The position numbers were made by a program, and so were the translations under genes. Positions 7,611 to 14,110 of a stretch of 14,427 nt of DNA are shown here, one piece after another (positions within the stretch are counted from its first letter, which is position 1; the number at the start of each line of letters is the position of its first letter). This stretch comes from VFJL01 sp043721435 (lineage in GTDB: Bacteria; Pseudomonadota; Gammaproteobacteria; Burkholderiales; Nitrosomonadaceae), in NCBI GenBank assembly GCA_043721435.1, contig JAYSQR010000102.1, forward strand, positions 1 through 14,427, in the 5' to 3' direction. The notes below the pieces were generated by a model. That model was not told the DNA's origin. It searched no databases and worked only from the letters and a program-made list of their open reading frames with translations.

Positions 7611-10229
7611 TCACGGTCTTGTGGCGCTTCCCAGGTTTCTGGCCGTCGGGCTGGTATCGGTGTAACCGGGAATCCTCTGCTGCAGCGCTTTCAGCGGGCT
7701 TATGCCTATCCCCATCAGGCCGTTCAGCTCAAGTTGCAGGAAAGCTGCGGTGGTCGTATGCGCAGGGGTAATGGCTATTTGCGAGAACATGAAGCGCAGC
7801 GACCAGCAGCAGGCATTATACTCAATCCCCGCGAGCGATTCTAGGATTCTGGAATCCAGTAGCGAATAGTTTATTTTCCCTACAGCCTGCCATTTTTCGG
7901 TAAACCGCCATTGCGTTGAGATGTCGGCCTGGTGCAGTCCAAGCGGGTTCAGAGGGTAGAGTGGTGGGTTCAGACTCAAATTAAGGCCCGGCCCAAAACG
8001 GGAGTAACGGTAGCCGAAATTGATCACCTTGCCAAGTTGCGGGCTGTAGCTCAAGGCTGAACGCACCACGTCGACTTCCATCTTGCTCTGATCGAACTGC
8101 AAAGTTGTATCGGTCTTGATTTGCGGCGTGAGATGCCCCGTGATTCCTGTAAAAAGATCTATCTTGCTGTTGGCTTGGGGTGTACCTAATGCGGTTACCC
8201 GGGCAGGCACGAAATGAAGCACTTGGCCTACGCTGAGGCTCAGGCGCTCTTTGCCGGTGTTTTCTTCAAGAAAACGTGAGGTAAGTCCCAGGGAGAGCCG
8301 GTTTGCATCAATGATGCGATCACTGCCGCTGAAGCGGTTCTCGCTAAAAATTTGCGCGAAACTGAAATCTGTAAAGGTGGAATCAAAGTTGGGCAACCGG
8401 CTCTGGTCGCGGTAGGGTACATAAACATACATGGCGCGCGGTTCGAGAGTCTGGGTGAATCGTTCTCCACGTAATGCGACACCGCGATCCAGCACGACGC
8501 CGCTGTCTAGACTGAATATCGGTAAAGTGCGATCCGGCTGCTGTGTGCCTTGGGAATTCGGATTCAGGTCATAGCTGGTGTGGTGGATGCCGATCTTGGG
8601 GATGATATGGCCAAATTCCTTGCGTAGCGGGACGCTGATGCTGGGATTGAGCACCAGGCGATTGCCAGTTGTCTTGGTGGGGTCACGATGAGAAAAGCTC
8701 GCCCAACTGCTCTTGAGATCAAGCTCCGTGCCCAACACATTGGGTTTTGTTAGATTTAGAGTGAATTCCGGCAAGCGCTGGTAAACCCCGCTACCACGGA
8801 TGTTCTGGAAGCTTTGTGCTGTCGCCTTGAAATTCACCGATCCATCCCCCCACAGATTGCGCTGATACGACAAAGATGCCTCCTGCTTCAGATTGGCCTG
8901 AGCGGTTTTGGTGACATCGTAGGCCAGGTCAATAAAGTATTGGTTGTCGGAAACCTTGTTGTAATCAAACTTGCCGCTCCAGCCGTAGCCAAACCTTTGT
9001 TCATGCTGGAACGACAGATAGTGGCGATTCAGGTCAGAAGCGGTAGCGCCCGGGATTACGCCAGACATTGCGCTCGGCAAGATCTCCAGCAGCAGATTGC
9101 CGCTTGCATTCTTTTCCAGATAACGCAATTCGTTTTGCATCATGATGCCGCGGTTGGACATCATTCGTGCCGAGAAGGTCGCATCGATGTTGGGCGCGAT
9201 ATTCCAATAAAATGGCACGGTGAGCTCGGCACCGGTTCTGACGTTGTAACCGATTTCAGGGGCGAGCAAGCCGCTCTTGCGCGTCTTGGTGTCGAGGGAG
9301 AAATTCACCCAGGGCGTATAGGCTATCGGCACTCCCTTGAACGCGATCTTAACGTGGCGACCGATGCCCACTTTTTGCTTGTTATCTACTTCCAGGTCAT
9401 CCGCCAGCAGCATCCAGTCATCATCTCCCGCCGGGCAGGTGGTGTAGCTTCCCTGCCGGACCCGGTAGTTGTTCTCACCCTCGAATAGCAGTAAGTTGGC
9501 ATTGCCGCGGCCGCTGCCGCCGTCCTTCTGCAGGCCCTTCTGCAGACGATAGTTGACCTGGCTCAGTTGTCCGGTGGTGTTTTCCAGATTCAGCCTGAGT
9601 TGTGAGCCCTCTATTATGTCGCCACGACCCTGGTGCTCGATCCGTACGCCGCCTTCAGCCACGATTTCTTCGGTATCCGGGAAATATTTTATTTGCTTGG
9701 CCATGATGAGCTTGTCGTCGCTGCGCACTTCAACATCGCCGATGGCCTCGATCATTTTGTCAACGGTGCCTTCCATGCGGTCGGCATCGATGTATACCAG
9801 CTTGCTTTCCGAGCCGCCACCACGCAACTCATCTTCGTATAAAGCACCGATTCCCCGCTCGTAGTGGCTCTGTGCTCGTCCAGTCTCCATGAATACAAAC
9901 TTGTTAGGGTTGACGATCTTCTTGGCTACAGATACCGCTGGTTTGCTGCGGGTGGCTGGTACCGGTGATGCGCCATCAGCCACTGCAAGCGGAGGGACAC
10001 CGCGCAGCTGAATCTCGCTGACGGCTTCGATGCTGCGTTCATAGTGGCCCTGTATGCGCCCGGCCTCAATGAATGCCGGCATGCTGCTGCTTTTCAATGT
10101 TTTCCGTACCAATGGCGGCGCGTCGACAAGCACATTCAGGGTCGGTGATGGTGGCTCAGCAAGCGCATTGAGCGAAATGCAAAGTAAACAAATGAACCAA
10201 TGAATGGAGCGGGAAAGATGCAAACTCAT
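7611..10229 (-). CDS. lptD: LPS-assembly outer-membrane protein LptD
   Basis: The product is 872 residues from the chosen ATG at 10229. From there the protein begins MSLHLSRSIHWFICLLCIS and ends the signal at ALAE. The frame stays open upstream to an ATG at 10382 (923 residues), but that would bury the signal peptide 51 residues in, so I prefer the inner start. The N-terminal OstA/LptA-like periplasmic domain (about 140-260) contains VYIDADRMEGTVDKM and EEIVAEGGVRIEHQG. The beta-barrel fills the rest, ending with the conserved ACCWSLRFMFS and GISPLKALQQRIPGY. LptD with LptE inserts lipopolysaccharide into the outer leaflet. Mature cysteines are C265 and the C807-C808 pair only; the N-terminal cysteine of E. 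coli LptD is missing. A sequence unit is repeated three times at residues 52-170. It heads the lptD-surA-pdxA-rsmA run. Confidence 0.95.
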   Translation of the reverse strand: MSLHLSRSIHWFICLLCISLNALAEPPSPTLNVLVDAPPLVRKTLKSSSMPAFIEAGRIQGHYERSIEAVSEIQLRGVPPLAVADGASPVPATRSKPAVSVAKKIVNPNKFVFMETGRAQSHYERGIGALYEDELRGGGSESKLVYIDADRMEGTVDKMIEAIGDVEVRSDDKLIMAKQIKYFPDTEEIVAEGGVRIEHQGRGDIIEGSQLRLNLENTTGQLSQVNYRLQKGLQKDGGSGRGNANLLLFEGENNYRVRQGSYTTCPAGDDDWMLLADDLEVDNKQKVGIGRHVKIAFKGVPIAYTPWVNFSLDTKTRKSGLLAPEIGYNVRTGAELTVPFYWNIAPNIDATFSARMMSNRGIMMQNELRYLEKNASGNLLLEILPSAMSGVIPGATASDLNRHYLSFQHEQRFGYGWSGKFDYNKVSDNQYFIDLAYDVTKTAQANLKQEASLSYQRNLWGDGSVNFKATAQSFQNIRGSGVYQRLPEFTLNLTKPNVLGTELDLKSSWASFSHRDPTKTTGNRLVLNPSISVPLRKEFGHIIPKIGIHHTSYDLNPNSQGTQQPDRTLPIFSLDSGVVLDRGVALRGERFTQTLEPRAMYVYVPYRDQSRLPNFDSTFTDFSFAQIFSENRFSGSDRIIDANRLSLGLTSRFLEENTGKERLSLSVGQVLHFVPARVTALGTPQANSKIDLFTGITGHLTPQIKTDTTLQFDQSKMEVDVVRSALSYSPQLGKVINFGYRYSRFGPGLNLSLNPPLYPLNPLGLHQADISTQWRFTEKWQAVGKINYSLLDSRILESLAGIEYNACCWSLRFMFSQIAITPAHTTTAAFLQLELNGLMGIGISPLKALQQRIPGYTDTSPTARNLGSATRP
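9720..10076 (-). repeat. Threefold degenerate repeat inside the LptD N-terminal region
   Basis: Three related 26-residue units are visible in the translated lptD. They lie at residues 52-77 (AFIEAGRIQGHYERSIEAV...), 112-137 (VFMETGRAQSHYERGIGAL...) and 145-170 (VYIDADRMEGTVDKMIEAI...). The first two are the closest pair, sharing GR.Q.HYER.I.A and ELRG/QLRG endings, also recognisable in the DNA at 9999-10076 and 9819-9896. The third is the ordinary first strands of the LptA-like domain, so the other two look like N-terminal duplications of it, separated by low-complexity linkers. Confidence 0.75.
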
Positions 10230-10659
10230 TTTTTGAATGTTCGCCCTGAAAAGGCTATCCAGCCACGGATGAATTACCGTTCTCAGGTTTGTAAATATCG
10301 CATTACCGGTATCGAAGTACGACGGCATGTATCCTTTCGCGGTCGGCTTCCAGAAAAGTGGGGCATGCATCGAGCCTGCCACTCAGCCTGCTAGACGATG
10401 CTGCATAGGCGAACAAGGTCGTAAGTGTAACAAAAATAGAGCACAAACCATATGCAAGCCTCGTTGATGCGGGTATTGATGAAAACTTCTAAGCATATTG
10501 CTTGCAAGCGAGAAGAAAGCCGATGGGGTTGAGTGTCACTGCTGAAATTATGAAAAAGAGGCATGCGGTCATTTCCGCATTGAATTTCGATGATCAGAAA
10601 GGTGTAGCTAACGCAGTATAATCTTGCTCTCTACCTTGAAATAATCCCAGATAATCTCA
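10230..10659. promoter_or_regulatory. Divergent intergenic region between lptD and the phosphatase gene
   Basis: This stretch of 430 bp separates lptD from the divergent phosphatase gene, so promoters for both should lie here. The part nearest lptD (10230-10382) stays in frame with it and could be coding if the upstream ATG is used. The rest is AT-rich. I see a 10-bp palindrome GCTTGCAAGC at 10500-10509, with a half copy, TGCAAGC, at 10453-10459, and a consensus -10 hexamer at 10617-10622. I found no GAACTT/TCTGA-like sigma-E promoter facing lptD, no terminator hairpin and no RNA gene. Confidence 0.4.
10617..10622 (+). promoter_or_regulatory. Candidate -10 box for the phosphatase gene
   Basis: TATAAT matches the sigma-70 -10 consensus exactly and lies 37 bp before the ATG at 10660, which would give a leader of roughly 30 bases. 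No good -35 hexamer is found 16-19 bp upstream and there is no TGn extension, so the promoter would be weak or activator-dependent, or the match is chance. Confidence 0.35.
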
Positions 10660-11295
10660 ATGACTGCATGCCGCATCATTTTGCTTCGCCATGGCGAAAC
10701 CGTGTGGAACCGGGAGAGCCGTATCCAGGGGCATCTCGATAGTCCTCTCAGCGCTACCGGTATCGCCCAGGCTGACGCCCTGGCGCAACGGCTGATGGGT
10801 GAAACCTTTGCCGCGCTTTACTGCAGTGATCTGGGTCGCGCGCATGAAACCGCACAACGCATTGCCGCCCATACTCATCATCAAGTTATTCTTGATCCAG
10901 GTCTCAGGGAACGCAATCTCGGCATACTGCAAGCGCTTATCCGTACTGAAGCGCAGGCTCTGCACCCGGAAATCTATACCCGTTACCGGACATTTGATCC
11001 TGATTGTGTAATTCCCGGCGGCGAGAATGCGCAACAATTCATAGCCAGGGTGATGGCGACTTTTTCCGCTATTGCTGATCGATTTCCTGGGGGAACTGTG
11101 GTGGTGGTGACTCATGGCGGGGTGCTGGATGTAATGTACCGTCATGCCAGCGGGCTTCCGTTGCATGGTGCGCGCACGGCCCCACTGCCGAACGCTGGTT
11201 TCAATTGTCTGGTCTACGGGGTTGGTGGGCGTTGGTCGCTGCCGCTGTGGGGTGATGTGACTCACTTGCAGGATCCTTTGCCGGGTGATCCATAG
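10660..11295 (+). CDS. Histidine phosphatase family protein (phosphoglycerate mutase-like)
   Basis: This 211-residue cytoplasmic protein belongs to the branch-1 histidine phosphatase fold. The phosphate-accepting RHG motif is at 10-12 (H11), within LLRHGETVWNRESRIQGHLD. The arginine of YCSDLGRAHETA is at about 60, the acid/base glutamate is in LRERNLGIL (E84), and the second histidine is in VVVTHGGVLD (H152). All catalytic positions are present, so an active phosphatase or mutase is expected. The substrate is not readable: relatives act on phosphoglycerate, alpha-ribazole phosphate, sugar phosphates or other small molecules. The start is the ATG directly before the first beta-strand; its Shine-Dalgarno is poor. 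The gene lies 80 bp before mpl on the same strand and diverges from lptD. Confidence 0.92.
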   Translation: MTACRIILLRHGETVWNRESRIQGHLDSPLSATGIAQADALAQRLMGETFAALYCSDLGRAHETAQRIAAHTHHQVILDPGLRERNLGILQALIRTEAQALHPEIYTRYRTFDPDCVIPGGENAQQFIARVMATFSAIADRFPGGTVVVVTHGGVLDVMYRHASGLPLHGARTAPLPNAGFNCLVYGVGGRWSLPLWGDVTHLQDPLPGDP

Positions 11296-11375
11296 TGCCG
11301 CCGCTCAAGGCTGATTATTTTTACGCCGGGCCATGCCTGCCGGGCGCAGTTTATTTCATATTTTGGAGTTGAATC

Positions 11376-12734
11376 TTGCATATCCATATTCTCGGCATTT
11401 GCGGCACTTTCATGGGTGGCATCGCGGCGATTGCACGCGAGGCCGGGCATAGGGTCACGGGCTGCGATGCCGGCGTTTATCCGCCGATGAGCATCCAACT
11501 GGAATCCCAGGGGATCGATCTGATCGAAGGATACTCGCCGGAACAGATCGGGTTGAATCCCGACGTGTTCGTGGTCGGCAACGTGGTATCGCGCGGCAAC
11601 CCGCTGATGGAGGAAATTCTCAACCGCAACCTGCCTTATATTTCCGGCCCGCAGTGGCTTGCAGAAAACGTGCTGCGCGACAAATGGGTGCTGGCGGTTG
11701 CAGGCACCCACGGCAAGACCAGCACCAGTTCGATGCTGGCATGGATACTGGAGGATGCGGGAATGAAGCCGGGTTTTCTGATCGGTGGCATACCGCAGAA
11801 TTTTGGCATCTCGGCCCGGCTTGGCAGCGGCTCATCTTTCTTTGTCATCGAAGCGGATGAGTACGACACCGCTTTTTTCGACAAACGTTCCAAGTTTGTG
11901 CATTACCGTCCCCGGACCGCGATTCTCAACAATCTGGAGTTCGATCATGCTGACATCTTCGCCGATCTTGCTGCTATCGAGCATCAATTTCACCAATTTG
12001 TACGTATCATACCAAGTAATGGACTGATCGTTGCCAATGGCCAGGATGAGAGTTTGCAGCAGGTTCTGGCCAAAGGTTGCTGGACGCCGGTGGAAAAAGT
12101 GGGGACAGCCGCTGGCTGGCAGGCGGAAATCCTGGGAGATGGCGGTATTGCCATTTCCTGCAGGGGTGAATCGCAGGGCATCCTGCATTGGGAATTGCTG
12201 GGGGAGCACAACCGCATGAACGCGCTGGCGGCGCTGGCCGCCGCCCGCCATGCCGGTGTGCCAGTCAGCAGCGGCATGGCGGCGCTGGCGCAATTCAAGA
12301 ACGTCAAGCGGCGCATGGAAGTGCGCGGCGTGGTCAACGGCATCACCGTGTACGACGATTTCGCGCATCACCCCACGGCGATCCGCACGACACTGCAAGG
12401 TTTGCGCGATAAAGTGGATGGGGCGCGCATCATCGCCGTGCTGGAACCCCGCTCCAACACCATGAAAATGGGTACCTGGAAAGACAGTCTGGCAGGCAGC
12501 CTCGCTGCCGCCGACCAGGTGTTCTGCTACACCGCCAATCTGGGATGGAATGCAGCAGAAGCATTGCAATCCCTGGGCGCCAAAACCGCCAGCCATGACA
12601 GCCTGGAACAATTGATTGCCGCCATTGCTGCCGCCACCCGCTCCGGCGACCACGTGCTCATCATGAGCAACGGCGGTTTCGGCGGCATCCACGAGAAACT
12701 GCTCAAGGCACTGGGTGCAACGGCTGCGGCATGA
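11376..12734 (+). CDS. mpl: UDP-MurNAc:L-Ala-gamma-D-Glu-meso-DAP ligase (murein peptide ligase)
   Basis: This 452-residue Mur-ligase family enzyme re-attaches the recycled tripeptide L-Ala-gamma-D-Glu-meso-DAP to UDP-MurNAc, bypassing MurC, MurD and MurE. The N-terminal Rossmann segment HIHILGICGTFMGGIAAIA is the Mpl version of the MurC motif. The ATP P-loop GTHGKTS is at 110-116, followed by DEYDTAFFDKRSK (161-173) and NNLEFDHADIF. The C-terminal ligase domain has VYDDFAHHPTAIR and EPRSNTMKMG. The start is a TTG at 11376, well supported by GGAG at 11365-11368 with a seven-base spacer and by alignment of the first strand to the start; no ATG is available. The gene follows the histidine phosphatase by 80 bp. 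It is functionally linked to MltA, which produces the anhydromuropeptides that feed recycling. Confidence 0.95.
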   Translation: MHIHILGICGTFMGGIAAIAREAGHRVTGCDAGVYPPMSIQLESQGIDLIEGYSPEQIGLNPDVFVVGNVVSRGNPLMEEILNRNLPYISGPQWLAENVLRDKWVLAVAGTHGKTSTSSMLAWILEDAGMKPGFLIGGIPQNFGISARLGSGSSFFVIEADEYDTAFFDKRSKFVHYRPRTAILNNLEFDHADIFADLAAIEHQFHQFVRIIPSNGLIVANGQDESLQQVLAKGCWTPVEKVGTAAGWQAEILGDGGIAISCRGESQGILHWELLGEHNRMNALAALAAARHAGVPVSSGMAALAQFKNVKRRMEVRGVVNGITVYDDFAHHPTAIRTTLQGLRDKVDGARIIAVLEPRSNTMKMGTWKDSLAGSLAAADQVFCYTANLGWNAAEALQSLGAKTASHDSLEQLIAAIAAATRSGDHVLIMSNGGFGGIHEKLLKALGATAAA

Positions 12735-12788
12735 TTTACAGTGGCCGTTCCCCCTCTGACTCTGCTGAGTGCATGAGACAAGTCTGAA

Positions 12789-13859
12789 ATGATCAACGGC
12801 AAGACTTTTTACAAGATTCTGGGAATCAGTAGAGATGCTGAGGATGGCGCCATCCGGGCGGCATACAAAACAATTGCGAAACAATCATCTCCAGACGGGC
12901 ATTCTGCAGGCGCAGAATTTGCTGGTGAAATGATGCGTCAGGCTGATGCTGCTTTTGATGTTTTGTCAGACGTGGACAAAAGGAAACAATACGATACATG
13001 GCTGGATACGCAGGCGCCCGCATCACCAGCAGACAAATCATCGCAGGATAGCAAGTCAGCAGAAGCAAACCCGGAATCGCCAGTTGATTCGGAATCTGCT
13101 CAGTCTGAAAACCCGGCGCAGGATTACTCGAAATCCATAATAGCCTTTTTCAAGAAAGGTGACTGGATCGTAGTGGTTTTCCTGGTGGTAGTCACTTTCG
13201 CATCAAGTAACTTTCTAAAAGACCGGTCCATTTCAGACAATGAATACCGGATAGTAACCGGACAAGTATCACCCCCGGTTATTGAACCGGGTAAATACTC
13301 GCTGTCCGGGATTGCAATCGGCGCTGATATTTCGTCCTTGTCCTTAATGGGTACTCCCCCCTCTGCAAGAGAGAATAGGGGGAAATATGTCACAGAGAAT
13401 TATCCATTATCAGATGGAAATGAGCTGCGCGTGACATATGCGCGTGACGAAACCAAAATAGTTTATTTGGAAACCCATTGGGGCGGTTCGAAATCCGGAA
13501 CAACGACCGACCTTAAAGGATTCACCTATGGCAAAACTACTCTTCGGGATTTAACCGATAGGATTGGCAGCAATGGATACACATATAGTCAAAGACCCGC
13601 GGCGCGTTTCTCAGAGGAGGGCGCCCTGATCATGCTTAATTCGTATGAACTGGAGGAAGCGGGTGCGCAAGTCGTAACATTTGTTACAAAAATTTCGTCC
13701 GAGAGAGTTGCATACTTGAACGAAAACAAGGGAAGCGGTAAAGCAGACAAGGAATTCAAATTAGTCGCCATCGTTCTGGCGGACCCGTCATATCTCGATG
13801 AAGTATGGGGTTCAAGCAAGGTTTATGATGGAAACTACAAGCCAATAAAATTACACTAA
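12789..13859 (+). CDS. Membrane-anchored J-domain-like protein with degenerate HPD motif
   Basis: This 356-residue protein has three parts. Residues 1-75 form a J-domain: FYKILGISRDAEDGAIRAAYKTIAK, then QADAAFDVLSDVDKRKQYD. The HPD tripeptide needed to stimulate DnaK ATPase is instead S34-P35-D36, read directly from TCT CCA GAC. A hydrophilic Ser/Gln/Glu-rich linker (76-112) and a membrane span at about 126-143 (WIVVVFLVVVTFASS) follow. The C-terminal 210 residues are predicted periplasmic; they begin LSGIAIGADISSLSLMGTP and end with ADPSYLDEVWGSSKVYDG, and I do not recognise them as a named domain. No zinc-finger or Gly/Phe region exists, so it is a type III J-protein at most. It lies 54 bp after mpl, without a strong Shine-Dalgarno, and is less GC-rich than its neighbours. 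Confidence 0.8.
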   Translation: MINGKTFYKILGISRDAEDGAIRAAYKTIAKQSSPDGHSAGAEFAGEMMRQADAAFDVLSDVDKRKQYDTWLDTQAPASPADKSSQDSKSAEANPESPVDSESAQSENPAQDYSKSIIAFFKKGDWIVVVFLVVVTFASSNFLKDRSISDNEYRIVTGQVSPPVIEPGKYSLSGIAIGADISSLSLMGTPPSARENRGKYVTENYPLSDGNELRVTYARDETKIVYLETHWGGSKSGTTTDLKGFTYGKTTLRDLTDRIGSNGYTYSQRPAARFSEEGALIMLNSYELEEAGAQVVTFVTKISSERVAYLNENKGSGKADKEFKLVAIVLADPSYLDEVWGSSKVYDGNYKPIKLH

Positions 13860-14110
13860 TCTACCCAGGCGCATTGACTATCCATCATCGTCTTGATTCG
13901 CCATTGCTCTCTGCCATGCTAAAGATCTTAGTTGTGCTAAAAGCTGCCATTCACATGTCAGCACGATTGGTGATGATATGCAGCGGCTGGCAATAAAACC
14001 AATACACGCCAGCAAAATACAGTAGCATTATGCGTGTCAGTACTATTAAAAAATACCCTGACGCATACGTCTGGCTAATAATCGTTATGCGTCAAACATA
14101 GGTTGCTGCA
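13860..14110. other. AT-rich intergenic region before the right-end gene
   Basis: This stretch of 251 bp has no convincing reading frame. Its right half contains three copies of a TATGCGTCA-type motif in alternating orientation. No rho-independent terminator with a T-tract follows the J-protein gene, and no tRNA or other RNA gene is evident. Confidence 0.5.
14029..14094. repeat. Three alternating copies of a TATGCGTCA motif, operator-like
   Basis: TATGCGTGTCAG at 14029-14040 pairs with CTGACGCATA at 14058-14067 apart from a two-base insertion. The second copy also pairs perfectly over nine bases (TGACGCATA at 14059-14067) with TATGCGTCA at 14086-14094. The last copy ends 16 bases before the ATG at 14111. 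Repeated half-sites directly before a start codon suggest a binding site for a dimeric repressor or a mutually exclusive RNA hairpin. This is inference; only the repeats are seen. Confidence 0.6.

Noticed and set aside
10230..10382. 51-residue N-terminal extension of LptD from the ATG at 10382
   Set aside because: The signal peptide begins at the inner ATG (10229); the extension would place it internally and has no strand or signal character.
10523..10621. 32-codon frame (MGLSVTAEIMKKRHAVISAL...) with purine-rich bases before the ATG
   Set aside because: It ends inside the candidate -10 box of the phosphatase gene, shows no domain or membrane pattern, and one short frame of this size is expected by chance in the gap.
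11832..12884. 350-codon antisense frame opposite mpl
   Set aside because: It mirrors a long, clearly functional Mur ligase in GC-rich DNA; the translation is rich in His, Cys and Gln and lacks any family signature.
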